The notes beneath the pieces are model-generated. The model searched no databases. It had not been told where the DNA came from and saw only the letters and a program-made list of their open reading frames with translations. A program made the position numbers and the translations under genes. Below, piece by piece: positions 16,710 through 25,661 of a stretch of DNA of 52,423 nt. Source of the DNA: CAYLNK01 sp964384675 (GTDB lineage: Bacteria; Acidobacteriota; Thermoanaerobaculia; UBA5066); assembly GCA_964384675.1 (NCBI GenBank), contig CAYLNK010000007.1, positions 1-52,423 of the forward strand, given 5' to 3'. Numbering within the stretch: position 1 is the first letter of the stretch; every line of letters begins with the position of its first letter.

Positions 16710-17792
16710 ATGAGGCGAATGCTCTGGTCGGCCGTCGCGCTCGCCATCCTCTCGCTCGCCTCCCCGCCGCTGGCCGGCGGAAGCGACCCGGTCCTCGAGA
16801 CGATCCTCGAGGTCAAGGGCCACTACCGGTCGAAACGTTTCGACGAAGCCGACGGCGCCCTCCGGCGCCTGAACGAGCTGCTCGCCGCGCCGGAGCGCGC
16901 CGGGGTGAGGGAGCGGGCGCTCCCCGTCTACCACTTCTACAGCGCGGCGGTGGCCTGGGAGAAGAAGGAGCAGGATCGGGCCAAGGAGCAGATCCTCCGC
17001 TTCTTCAGCTTCTCTCCGGATGCGAACCTCGACCCCGCCGCGTACCCGAAGAGCTTCCAGATCTTCTTCGAGGCGCAGCGAGGCGAGGCGGCCCGGCTCG
17101 GCCCAGCCGGACCCGCGGGGCCCCTCCGGATCGAGGGGGGCGTCCTCCCCAGCTACGCGACCACGGACATCGACGCCACGACGATCCCGGTGAGCACGGG
17201 AGACCCGGCGTGGGTCGAGTCCCCGGTGCGGTACCTCCTGCTCGAGGCGGAGAAGCGGGAGTGGAGCCGCCTCTCCGACGACGACGCGCGCCGGGACTTC
17301 GTGCGCCGGTTCTGGGCCCGCTTCGACCCCGACCCGACGACCCCGGAGAACGAGTTCCAGGTGGAGTTCTACCGGAGGGTCCAGTACGCGGACGCCAACT
17401 TCTCGACGGAGCAGACGCGCGGCGCGCTCTCCGATCGCGGGTGGGTCATGCTGGTCCTCGGACCGCCGAGCTACGCGTCGCGCACGCCGCTCCTTCGCTC
17501 CCAGGACCTGATGACGTACCTGCGCTCCACGCAGGTGAGCTCCGTCTCCGACGGGAAGGGCGGGCACTCCCTGGTGCGGGTCGAGTCGGACCGGTCGCTC
17601 GGATCGGCGGGCGACATCGAGGGAGAAGTCGAGACCTGGTACTTCCGAAGGGACCGAATCCCGAAGGGGATCCCGTTCACCGAGCTCCAGTACCAGTTCC
17701 TCAGCCGCGTCGGCTACGGGACGTGCGTCCTCCAGAAGGAGCCCCGGGAGCTGGCGGCGATCCAGAAGGGCGCGAGACTCCTCCGGCGTTGA
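16710..17792 (+). CDS. GWxTD-domain secreted protein
   Basis: 360 residues. A signal peptide (ending near SPPLAGG) precedes a helical region with TPR-like spacing (about 30-115). The GWxTD-type domain (about 170-260) contains DDARRDFVRRFWARFDPDP, NEFQVEFYRRVQYA and RGWVMLVLGPP. The last matches the domain's usual GWxTDRGxxyixxGPP motif with RG for the TD. GWxTD proteins are common in Acidobacteriota, Aminicenantes and related phyla, and have no established biochemical role; a periplasmic or lipoprotein scaffold is one idea. A second GWxTD protein lies at 21041-22615. The DUF4388 gene follows by 66 nt, so an operon is possible. Confidence 0.78.
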   Translation: MRRMLWSAVALAILSLASPPLAGGSDPVLETILEVKGHYRSKRFDEADGALRRLNELLAAPERAGVRERALPVYHFYSAAVAWEKKEQDRAKEQILRFFSFSPDANLDPAAYPKSFQIFFEAQRGEAARLGPAGPAGPLRIEGGVLPSYATTDIDATTIPVSTGDPAWVESPVRYLLLEAEKREWSRLSDDDARRDFVRRFWARFDPDPTTPENEFQVEFYRRVQYADANFSTEQTRGALSDRGWVMLVLGPPSYASRTPLLRSQDLMTYLRSTQVSSVSDGKGGHSLVRVESDRSLGSAGDIEGEVETWYFRRDRIPKGIPFTELQYQFLSRVGYGTCVLQKEPRELAAIQKGARLLRR

Positions 17793-17858
17793 CGCGGCCC
17801 CCGGTCCGGCCCGCCGGGCTCACCCGTGCCCGGCTCGTGTCACACTACGGGGCAGTCC

Positions 17859-19289
17859 GTGCCGAAGACGCTCAGCGGAACCCTCGACACCTTCTCCTTC
17901 GCCGACCTCCTGCAGTGGCTGGAGATCAACGGCCTCTCCGGCCGGGTCACCGTCACGCGCGGCGACGTGAAGAGGACAATCGACCTGCGCGGCGGGGCGA
18001 TCGTCTTCGTCTCGTCCTCGCGCCTCGAGGAGCGCCTCGGCTATTTCCTGGCGTCGCGCGGGATCGTGCCCGAGACGACGGTCTTCGAGCTCCTGGCGGA
18101 GAACTTCGTCACGGGCCGGAACCTCACCCGGCTGATCATCGAGCGGAGCCATCTCTCGCGCGAGAAGCTGGCCGAGGCGATCGAGAGCCTCGCGATCAAG
18201 ATCCTCCTCGACCTCTTCCACTGGGAAGGGGCGAAGTTCGAGTTCGACCCGACGTTCCGCGGCGAGGACCTCCTGCGAATCTCGCTCCGGGGTCAGGTCC
18301 TGGCCTTCCACGGCGCCAAGTCCGTGGACGATTCCGTCGCCGGCGGCCGGCCGCGCGAGGGAGACGACGACACCGAGGCTCCCTGGGAAAGGGAGTTCCT
18401 GCCGGAGACGCTGGCCGGGACCTTCTGGTCGATCCTGGAGAGCCTGCCGAGCGAAGGGACCGGGCACGAGACGATCCGGGACCTGTTCTACGTCTTCAAC
18501 CTCTTCGCGAGCGAGCTCCGGAACAGGCTCCGCGCCCCGTTCCGACCGCTCGCCATCTTCGACGACACCGCGGCCATGCTCGGCTCGGTGCTCGAGGAGG
18601 GGGGCGATCCCGACCGCCTCCTCCAGATCGTCGCCCTCGATCCGTTCCTCACCGTCGACGTGCTCCATCTCGCCAACGCGCTCAGCGACGACCCGCGCGG
18701 GCTCGTCGGCACCGCCCGCGAGGCCGCCGAGCGGATCGGGACCTCGGCCTTCACCCGGTACCTCGAGGTGCTGGCCGCCCCGTCGGCCCCCACGACGTCG
18801 GCCGCCGAGCGGCTGGAGCGGGCCGTGCGCCGGGCCGCGGTGTCCACCGCAGTGGCCGCCACGCACATCGCCCGCGTCCGCGGAGAGGACGTCGAGCTCG
18901 CCTACACGCTCGGCCTCCTCGAGCCCGTCGGCGGCTACGACCTCCTCAAGCTGTTGATGACGGTCAACTTCCAGCCGGGGCCGTTCCGGGCCGCGGCGCT
19001 GCAGCGCTTCCGGGCTCTCTTCGGGCGCCTCCTGGCGCGGAAGTTGAATCTGCCCCGGGCGCTCGAGGACGTGCTCGGCTCCGAAGGCCGGGTCACGTCG
19101 GCGAGCCCGGGAGCCGAGCAGCTGGTCTTCCTCGCGAAGCAGCTGGTTCCGGCGGAGCAGATCGGTACCGAATGGACGAGCGAGGATCCGGAGCTCGCGG
19201 ACCGGTATGCGGACCTGGCCAACGACCCGGAGCTACCCGGACTCGTCGCGCGGGACGCCTCGGCCCTGCACGAGCTGCTCCGGCTCTGA
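17859..19289 (+). CDS. DUF4388 (PATAN) - HDOD-like cytoplasmic regulatory protein
   Basis: 476 residues from the GTG at 17859; an upstream in-frame GTG at 17826 is possible. The first 100 or so residues are a DUF4388/PATAN domain (SGTLDTFSFADLLQWLEI, GAIVFVSSS, LGYFLASRGI), a fold linked to signalling in delta-proteobacteria, cyanobacteria and Acidobacteriota. After a charged linker at about 165-180, the rest is helical. It resembles an HDOD domain (ILQIVALDPFLTVDVLHLANAL-like segment at about 255-280, without HD metal residues). No signal peptide. It probably senses or scaffolds a signalling pathway such as twitching, chemotaxis or c-di-GMP; partners are unknown. It lies between GWxTD and VWFA genes on the same strand. 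Confidence 0.68.
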   Translation: MPKTLSGTLDTFSFADLLQWLEINGLSGRVTVTRGDVKRTIDLRGGAIVFVSSSRLEERLGYFLASRGIVPETTVFELLAENFVTGRNLTRLIIERSHLSREKLAEAIESLAIKILLDLFHWEGAKFEFDPTFRGEDLLRISLRGQVLAFHGAKSVDDSVAGGRPREGDDDTEAPWEREFLPETLAGTFWSILESLPSEGTGHETIRDLFYVFNLFASELRNRLRAPFRPLAIFDDTAAMLGSVLEEGGDPDRLLQIVALDPFLTVDVLHLANALSDDPRGLVGTAREAAERIGTSAFTRYLEVLAAPSAPTTSAAERLERAVRRAAVSTAVAATHIARVRGEDVELAYTLGLLEPVGGYDLLKLLMTVNFQPGPFRAAALQRFRALFGRLLARKLNLPRALEDVLGSEGRVTSASPGAEQLVFLAKQLVPAEQIGTEWTSEDPELADRYADLANDPELPGLVARDASALHELLRL

Positions 19290-19333
19290 TCCGGTACGAC
19301 TCCGGCAAACGAAGAGAACCTGGAGGACTCGCC

Positions 19334-20971
19334 ATGAGACGACTCTCGACGACCCGTCATCTCGTTCTGGCTTCGACCCTCGCCACGCTCCCCCTCTCCG
19401 CCGCCGAGCGCGAGGCGCCTCTCGTCAAGCAGGGGATCAAGTCCGCGGTCCAGGTGACCGCGATGGACCTCGACGTGGTGGCGACCCGGGACGGCCAGGC
19501 CGTCCCCGACCTCACGAAGGAGGAGATCACGGTGAAGGTCGACGGGAAGCCGTTTCCCCTCGACTACTTCGCGCGGATCGACGCCGGGACCGTCTTCGGC
19601 CCCGACCTCTCGACCGCGTCGCCGGACCTCGTCCTCGAGACGCTGGCCGACGACAAGGGCGACCGGTACCTGTCGCGGCAGTTCCTGGTCTTCTTCGACG
19701 ACGACCACCTCCTGCCGTTCGAGCGGAGCCGGATCATCGAGAGCCTGCGCGACCTGGTCACCCGGCTCGCGCCGTCCGACCGCGTCTCGCTGCTCGCCTA
19801 TGGGCGAGGCAAACGGATCCTGGTGCCGTACACCGGCTCGAAGGAGACGCTCCTGGACGGCCTCGCGCGCATCGAGAAGGCCGCGCCGGCGGGAGTCTTC
19901 TGGGACACGCAATACCGCCAGGACGTGAGGGACGCCCGGCGGAGCCGCGCGACCACGCGCGACTCCATCATCCGCAACTACGCCCAGCAGACGCTCCAGC
20001 GGGAGCGGAGCACGCTGGACGACCTCCGGCGCGCCGTCTCCGCGCTCGCGGCCCGATCGGGGAAGCGGGCCCTCCTCCTGGTCTCGAACGGGCTCGAGCT
20101 CCACCCGGGCCAGACGTTCTACCAGGCGCTCGGCCCGGGCTCCGGCCTCGGGCAATACGACTACGACGTGACGCCCGAGTACCGGGCCGTCATCGCCGAG
20201 GCGAACCGGGCCGGCGTCACGATCCATGCGATCGACGCCAAGGGGCTCACGGCCGAGGGCGACGCCTCGGAGTCGCAGCCCTCGGCATTCAGCTCCTTCT
20301 TCGAGAGCCAGAACCTGCGCGAGGCGCTGCAAGGGCTCGCCCAGGAGACCGGCGGGATCCTCTTCAGCAGCCGCAACGACTTCAAGACCGCCGTCGACCG
20401 CGTCTACCGGGAGTCGTCCTCGTACTACTCGGTCGGTGTCACCCTCGCGAACCTCGACCCGAGGAAGAAGGAGCACAAGGTGGAGGTGACGACGTCGCGC
20501 CCCGGCGTCACCCTGCGCAACCGCCGCACCTACTCGCCGCTCTCGGCCGACGACGCGGCACGCGACCGGATGGAGATGGCGCTCCTGACGCCGGACGCGC
20601 CGGGCGACTTCGCGGCCCGCCTCGAGGTGGGGGCCCCGAAGAAGGGCGGCGGGCTGGGCCGGCGGCTCGTCCCCTTCGCGGTTTCGGTGCCGCTCGCGAG
20701 CCTCACCTTCCTGGACGACGCGAACGGCAAGAGCTCCACGGTGGAGGTCTCGATCGCGGCGATCGAGGACACCGGGGCCCGCTCCGGGATCGTCCCCGAC
20801 CGCAAGACCATCCGGGTGCCGGCGGATGCCGTCGCCCGCATCGCGAGCGAGCCGTTCCGCTACACCGGAGAGATGAAGACCGGCACGGGGAACTTCCGCT
20901 TCGTCGCGACGGTGCGCGACGTCGGGAGCGACCGGATCGCGGTCTCCTCGGCTTCGGTGCGGATCGACTGA
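19334..20971 (+). CDS. Secreted VWFA-related protein, acidobacterial type
   Basis: 545 residues from the ATG at 19334, with TGGAGG 7 nt upstream. The signal peptide ends near LPLSAA. An N-terminal beta domain (VTAMDLDVVATRDGQAVPDL then EEITVKVDGKP) precedes a von Willebrand factor A-like fold at about 115-370, with FLVFFDDDHLLPFERSR where the MIDAS DxSxS would be. The architecture matches the VWFA-related acidobacterial family (TIGR03436-like). The segment FFDDDHL lacks the two serines of DxSxS, so metal binding may differ. A C-terminal beta domain (about 400-545) follows. Probably a periplasmic or surface protein-protein interaction module. A hairpin at 20986-21013 follows. Confidence 0.8.
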   Translation: MRRLSTTRHLVLASTLATLPLSAAEREAPLVKQGIKSAVQVTAMDLDVVATRDGQAVPDLTKEEITVKVDGKPFPLDYFARIDAGTVFGPDLSTASPDLVLETLADDKGDRYLSRQFLVFFDDDHLLPFERSRIIESLRDLVTRLAPSDRVSLLAYGRGKRILVPYTGSKETLLDGLARIEKAAPAGVFWDTQYRQDVRDARRSRATTRDSIIRNYAQQTLQRERSTLDDLRRAVSALAARSGKRALLLVSNGLELHPGQTFYQALGPGSGLGQYDYDVTPEYRAVIAEANRAGVTIHAIDAKGLTAEGDASESQPSAFSSFFESQNLREALQGLAQETGGILFSSRNDFKTAVDRVYRESSSYYSVGVTLANLDPRKKEHKVEVTTSRPGVTLRNRRTYSPLSADDAARDRMEMALLTPDAPGDFAARLEVGAPKKGGGLGRRLVPFAVSVPLASLTFLDDANGKSSTVEVSIAAIEDTGARSGIVPDRKTIRVPADAVARIASEPFRYTGEMKTGTGNFRFVATVRDVGSDRIAVSSASVRID

Positions 20972-20985
20972 GGACGGACGCGAAA

Positions 20986-21013
20986 AGGCGGCGGTCCTCG
21001 CGGGCCGCCGCCT
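20986..21013 (-). terminator. Intrinsic terminator for the minus-strand GWxTD gene
   Basis: A 9-bp stem (20986-20994 with 21005-21013) and 10-nt loop. Read on the minus strand, the hairpin is followed by TTTT. It lies between the convergent VWFA gene (ends 20971) and GWxTD gene (ends 21041) and may serve both. Confidence 0.65.
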
Positions 21014-21040
21014 CCTCCCTCCGTCAGGGGGCCGGGAGCG

Positions 21041-22615
21041 TCACTTCTTCTTCGCGGGGGCCGGGGCCGCCGCCTTCGGCGGTCCCACGATCGTGAACGG
21101 GATCGTCATCTTCAGGGGCGGCTTCCCGCTGACGACGTCGGTCAGGGCGACGATCAGCTCCCACTCGCCCGGTGCGAAGTAGTCGCTGATCTTCGTCTCG
21201 ACGATGTTCGAGGCGATGTCGATGACGATCGGTCCGCCCTTCGTGTCGGGCGCCGGCGTCGGATTCTCGGGCGCCACCGGGAGCTCCACCGCCGAGCCGC
21301 CCTTGGGCCGGATCTTCAGGGTGCGCTTCATCTGGAACGTCTTCGTCGTCGGGTCGACGCTCGGGTTGTAGACCCGCAGGTAGTACGACAGCCCGTCCGA
21401 GCCGTCGATCCTCGAGTCTCCCTTGCCGACGAACTTGCGGACGAAGAAGACGAACGGCTCGTCGGCCTCGGGCTTCCCCTCGAACGGGAAGTCGTTGTAC
21501 GCGATCAGGACCGGCGAGGCGGCGAACTCGGCCGGGAGCGTCGGGACGCTCGCCGAGCGCTTGCCCGACGCCAGGACCGCGCCGGCGGCGTCGAGGAGCG
21601 CCACCGCCAGGTCGTACTCCCCGGCGGGCAGGGTGATCGTCCGGTCCGCGAAGTAGTCGCCCTTGGACTTCTGCAGCTTCGCCGGCTCGTCGCGGCGGGC
21701 CGCGTCCTTGCCGTCCTTCCCCTTGACGAGGACCGCGAGACGGACCGCCTCGGGAGCCGGCACCGCCGAGGCCGGAGCGAGGATCTGGACCATCACCTTC
21801 GAGTTGTTCTCCCCGTAGGCCAGCGGGATCGCGGAGAGGACGCCGAACGGCTCCTTCGCGAGGACCCCTTCGAGCGTCTCGCGCACGGCCGGCGCGAGGG
21901 CCGCGCCCCTCGCCTTCTCGGCGGCCTCATCGGCGGCCGCCTTCTGCTCGGCCTCGACCTGCTCCCGCGTCTTGTAGACCGGCGGCTCCTTCAGCTCGGG
22001 ATGCGCCAGCGCGATCTCGGCGGCCTTCTTCTCCAGGCGCTTGATCGGACCCATGTCGATCACGTGCTCGGAGTTCATGGTCGTGTCGACCTGGAACTTC
22101 GCGTCGAGAGACTGAACGTCGGCCCACTTCGGGAGCTGCGGCTGCTCGTAGAGGAACTGGTACGTGATCGTCATGGCGCCGCCCGTCCCGATGAACGAGC
22201 CCTGCTGGGCGGTGGAGCCGGCCTGGACGTCACCGGAGCTCTGGGCCTTCTGGGCCATCGTCTTCGGGGGCCCGACCAGGATGAAGAGCTTGCCCCGTTC
22301 GGTCAGCGCGCCGCGCTTCTTCCCGAGGGCGAAGATCTCGTCGGCCTTGGCCACCCGGGCCTCGAAGATCTGCTTGAACTCGTTGCTCGGGTTCTTCAGG
22401 TCGGGGTTCCGCTTGGCCCAGAAGAGCGCGATGAACCGGTCGGCGTCCTCGTCGGTCTTCACCGCCTTCCAAGCCTTCTTGTCGTCGTCCGTCGTGAGAT
22501 AGACGAACTCGGGGCTCTTGTCCCAGTCCTTGTGCTTGACGAGATCGGCACGCCCCGGCAGGGCGAGCGCCGAGATCGAGAGGAGCCCGATTCCACAGGC
22601 CCGGGTGAGGTTCAT
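21041..22615 (-). CDS. Second GWxTD-domain secreted protein
   Basis: 524 residues from the ATG at 22615, chosen for GGAGG 5 nt upstream; an ATG at 22729 would precede the predicted -10 box. Signal peptide ending near LPGRA. The GWxTD-type domain (about 25-120) has DEDADRFIALFWAKRNPDL, SNEFKQIFEARVAKADEIF and LTERGKLFILVGPP. A charged helix with an AEQKAAADEAAEKA stretch follows, then a beta-rich half (about 230-515) with Ig-like repeats, and an Ala/Pro/Lys tail. It is longer than the paralogue at 16710. Function unknown. The -10 TATAGT lies at 22665-22670 on the minus strand. Confidence 0.78.
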   Translation of the reverse strand: MNLTRACGIGLLSISALALPGRADLVKHKDWDKSPEFVYLTTDDDKKAWKAVKTDEDADRFIALFWAKRNPDLKNPSNEFKQIFEARVAKADEIFALGKKRGALTERGKLFILVGPPKTMAQKAQSSGDVQAGSTAQQGSFIGTGGAMTITYQFLYEQPQLPKWADVQSLDAKFQVDTTMNSEHVIDMGPIKRLEKKAAEIALAHPELKEPPVYKTREQVEAEQKAAADEAAEKARGAALAPAVRETLEGVLAKEPFGVLSAIPLAYGENNSKVMVQILAPASAVPAPEAVRLAVLVKGKDGKDAARRDEPAKLQKSKGDYFADRTITLPAGEYDLAVALLDAAGAVLASGKRSASVPTLPAEFAASPVLIAYNDFPFEGKPEADEPFVFFVRKFVGKGDSRIDGSDGLSYYLRVYNPSVDPTTKTFQMKRTLKIRPKGGSAVELPVAPENPTPAPDTKGGPIVIDIASNIVETKISDYFAPGEWELIVALTDVVSGKPPLKMTIPFTIVGPPKAAAPAPAKKK

Positions 22616-22839
22616 GTCAGCCTCCAGCAGGGAGAAGATGTCGCGCGATCGCGCACAGGGAAGGACTATATCCCAGCCTCCGGCCTCGACCGGTCGATCC
22701 AATGATCCGGATTTGCGCACCATCTTCATGGAGAACGGCCATTCCGGAACCCGAGGTCGGGGGCCGCTCCGCCTTCCGTGTCAACGAGTTAGGGCCCCCG
22801 CCTGGGGGGGCCCCGTGCGCCTTGCATAGGTGGCATGAG
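22616..22839. promoter_or_regulatory. Divergent intergenic region (GWxTD gene / TonB receptor gene)
   Basis: No gene is seen. It holds a -10 TATAGT (22665-22670, minus strand) with a start near 22658 for the GWxTD gene. It also holds an 8-bp G/C hairpin (22792-22799 with 22806-22813) and, just after it, GGTGGC-ATGAGTG-GCCACC (22829-22847), a dyad overlapping the sigma-54 site. Confidence 0.5.
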
Positions 22840-22855
22840 TGGCCACCGACTTGCT
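22840..22855 (+). promoter_or_regulatory. Sigma-54 (RpoN) -24/-12 promoter
   Basis: TGGCCACCGACTTGCT matches the sigma-54 consensus TGGCACGN4TTGCW at the invariant GG (-24) and GC (-12) with exact spacing, and at TGGC and TTGCT. A start near 22866 gives a leader of about 45 nt to the ATG at 22911. Sigma-54 promoters need an AAA+ enhancer-binding protein, so the receptor is probably induced on demand. Confidence 0.7.
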
Positions 22856-22910
22856 AGCTTTCAGGCGGGTCTTTTCGGTTTCCTTTCAATTGCTTTTTGG
22901 AGGAAGAAAG

Positions 22911-25598
22911 ATGAAGCAGAAACTCCTAGCCGCCGTAGCGGTCGTGGCCTTGCTCGCCTCGGCGCTGCCGGCCGTCGCTGCGCTCGATGGCAGCCTTGCC
23001 GGCTTCGTCAAGGACAAGTCGGGCCAACCCCTCCCCGGGGTTTCGGTGACGCTCACCGGTCCTGCCCTGCAAGGGTCGCGGACCACGGTCACGAAGAACG
23101 ACGGCTCGTACAACCTGCCGGCTGTCCCGCCGGGCGCCGGGTACAAGATCCTATTCGCGCTGTCCGGGTTCCGGAACGTGGAGTCCAGCGGGCTCTCGGT
23201 GCAGGTCTCGAAGGAAACGCAGGCGAACGCCGTCCTCGAGCTCGCGACCGTCAGCACCGAGCTCGTGGTGACCGGCGAGGCCCCCGTCGTCGACACGACT
23301 CAGACGAACACGTCCAAGAACTTCTCGTCCGACTACCTGCGCAAGGTGCCGATCGGCGCCGGCGGCCGTTCGTACCAGAACGTTCTGCAGCAGGCTCCGG
23401 GCGTGGTCGGCGGCGGCAACCCGAACGTCCTCGGGGGGAACATCCTCGAGAACTCGTTCCTCGTCGACGGTATCAACACGACCGACCCGGTGACCCACAC
23501 CTTCGCGTTCAACCTCAACTTCGATGCCATCCAGGAGATCAACCTCCAGACGTCCGGGTTCACCGCCGAGTACGGCCGCGCCACCGGCGGCATCGTGAAC
23601 GTGGTCACGAAGTCCGGCGGCAACGACTTCAGCGGCTCGGCCGACGTCCGCTACTCGACGAACAAGTTCTCCCAGAAGGGGGACTTCTTCGATCCCGATC
23701 AGGCGGAGTCCCGGAACTCGCCATGGGGCTTCACGCTCGGCGGACCGATCCTGAAAGACCGGATCTGGTTCTTCGGCAACCTCCAGCGTCCCGACAACTT
23801 CGTGACGCCCTTCACCACAAACGCCACGGTCCTCGCGCAGAATCCGTCCTCCGTTCCCCGCTCCTTCAAAGGCTGGAACAGCGGTCTGAAGCTCTCCCTG
23901 ACCGCCACCGAACGGCTGAACGGCTTCCTGAACGTGACCGACGCCCTCGCGACCGTCGGCGGCTCGCAGAACTCCACCCTCTACCGCCCGGAGGCGAACT
24001 CCACGCAGCGGCAGCGGTCGCGGATCTACAACGCGAAGTTCAACGGCATCTTCTCGGCGAGCTGGCTCGGTGAACTCCAGATCGGACGCTCCGAGTCGCT
24101 GATCGAGACGGGCCCGACGCTGAGCGCCCTCGAGACGTCACAATGGATCAACATCGGAGGCGGCAACGTCCGCTACGACGCCTACAGCAACTACCAGAAG
24201 AGTAACCGGAACCGGAACCTGATCGGCCTGAACTCCACGTACTACCTCTCGGGCGTCGTCGGGAACCACGCGATCAAGGCCGGATTCGACGCCGACAAGA
24301 CCGAATTCCCCTCGATCAACTTCACGACCGGCACGCCGAGCGACCCGACTTTCTGCCCGGCAGGCCTCGTCTGCGGCGCGACGTTCCAGTTCCGGAACTT
24401 CGACGCCGCAGGCAACCGCGTCCCGACGCAGCAGACCGTAACGGAGCGCACCGGGCTGATCGACCGCTCCGGCCGTTCCTACGCGGCTTACCTGCAGGAC
24501 CAGTGGAGCCCCATCCCCCAGCTGACCCTCAACCTCGGGCTTCGCTGGGACCGGAACGAGTACATCAACAACATCGGCAAGAACGTCATCAATTTCGACA
24601 AGCTGCAGCCGCGCCTGTCCGCCGCCTACGACATCCTGGGTGACGGCAAGAACGTGGTCCGCGCGAACTACGGCACGTTCTACGTCGACGCCGCGCTGAC
24701 CCTGGCCCGGCTCTTCGACACGGACGTCGCCTCCGCGATCAGCCGCATCTACACCTGGAACGCCACGACCCAGAAGTGGGTCTTCTCGCGCCAGACGGGC
24801 GGCGTCCTTTCCTCCGAGGCACTCGTCGACGGTCCCCTGAAGTCGACATACGACGAGCAGCTCAACATCGCCTTCGAGCGCCAGCTGTTCCGCGGCGCCT
24901 CGGCGTCGGTGACCTACATCTACAAGAAGACCAAGGACATCTACGAGGACACCTGCATCGACCAGGTGAACTGCCCGGACTTCTGGCTCTCGAACCAGCC
25001 CGGTCGGGATCTCGGGATCACCGACGCCCTCACCAAGGACTACTACGGGTACCAGGCCTCGTTCTCCTACAACTTCGGCCGTGGCGTGGTGAACGCCAGC
25101 TACACCTACTCGAAGAGCCGGGGCTCCATCGACTCGTCGGGCGGCCAGTACGCCGGCGGTGACTTCGACTACTACCCGTACAACTTCCAGAACCGGTACG
25201 GGTTCCTCGGCGACGACGCGCGCCACCGGGTCAAGATCTTCGGGTCGTACCGCATCCCGGTGATCGAGACCGACCTCGGCGTCAACTACTCCTACCGCAG
25301 CGGCCTGCCGTACGACCAGACCCAGACCGACCCCCAGGGTTTCGGGACGGTCTTCGTGGAGCCGCGCGGCTCGCGGCGGACTCCGAACCTCCACGTCTTC
25401 GACCTCTCGCTCGAGAAGAAGATCGCACTGCCGTTCAAGAACCTCTCGGTCTCGGTCATCGGGACGGTCCTGAACGTCCTCGACACCGAGCAGGCGACGA
25501 CGTTCTTCAGCAGCCTCGACTCTCCGGCGACGAACAACACGCCGTCGGCCTACCAGCGCCCCCGCAACTACGAGCTGGGCTTCCGCATCGATTTCTAG
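22911..25598 (+). CDS. Oar-like TonB-dependent receptor, sigma-54-controlled
   Basis: 895 residues from the ATG at 22911, with TTGGAGGAAG just upstream; an in-frame start at 22839 would precede the sigma-54 promoter's transcript. Signal peptide ending at AVAA, a CarboxypepD_reg-like domain (about 25-105; GFVKDKSGQPLPGVSV, GSYNLPAVPPG), then the plug with STELVVTGEAPVVDTTQT, ENSFLVDGIN and GGIVNVVTKSGGNDFSGS. The barrel ends in ELGFRIDF with a terminal Phe. Its plug is close in design to the receptor at 8616-11576 but the barrels differ. Substrate unknown. An intrinsic terminator follows and the histidine kinase gene converges on it. Confidence 0.9.
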   Translation: MKQKLLAAVAVVALLASALPAVAALDGSLAGFVKDKSGQPLPGVSVTLTGPALQGSRTTVTKNDGSYNLPAVPPGAGYKILFALSGFRNVESSGLSVQVSKETQANAVLELATVSTELVVTGEAPVVDTTQTNTSKNFSSDYLRKVPIGAGGRSYQNVLQQAPGVVGGGNPNVLGGNILENSFLVDGINTTDPVTHTFAFNLNFDAIQEINLQTSGFTAEYGRATGGIVNVVTKSGGNDFSGSADVRYSTNKFSQKGDFFDPDQAESRNSPWGFTLGGPILKDRIWFFGNLQRPDNFVTPFTTNATVLAQNPSSVPRSFKGWNSGLKLSLTATERLNGFLNVTDALATVGGSQNSTLYRPEANSTQRQRSRIYNAKFNGIFSASWLGELQIGRSESLIETGPTLSALETSQWINIGGGNVRYDAYSNYQKSNRNRNLIGLNSTYYLSGVVGNHAIKAGFDADKTEFPSINFTTGTPSDPTFCPAGLVCGATFQFRNFDAAGNRVPTQQTVTERTGLIDRSGRSYAAYLQDQWSPIPQLTLNLGLRWDRNEYINNIGKNVINFDKLQPRLSAAYDILGDGKNVVRANYGTFYVDAALTLARLFDTDVASAISRIYTWNATTQKWVFSRQTGGVLSSEALVDGPLKSTYDEQLNIAFERQLFRGASASVTYIYKKTKDIYEDTCIDQVNCPDFWLSNQPGRDLGITDALTKDYYGYQASFSYNFGRGVVNASYTYSKSRGSIDSSGGQYAGGDFDYYPYNFQNRYGFLGDDARHRVKIFGSYRIPVIETDLGVNYSYRSGLPYDQTQTDPQGFGTVFVEPRGSRRTPNLHVFDLSLEKKIALPFKNLSVSVIGTVLNVLDTEQATTFFSSLDSPATNNTPSAYQRPRNYELGFRIDF

Positions 25599-25624
25599 AG
25601 ACCGTACCGGCCGACGGCCGACCA

Positions 25625-25661
25625 GGGCGGGGGGCACGGGCTCCCCGCCCTCTCTCTTTTT
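25625..25661 (+). terminator. Intrinsic terminator of the TonB receptor gene
   Basis: An 8-bp G/C stem (25625-25632 with 25643-25650) is followed by TCTCTCTTTTT. It is a canonical rho-independent terminator and touches the stop codon of the convergent kinase gene. Confidence 0.85.

Noticed and set aside
17859..19289. HD-GYP or HD phosphodiesterase activity
   Set aside because: No HD metal pair or GYP motif is visible; at most an HDOD-like fold.
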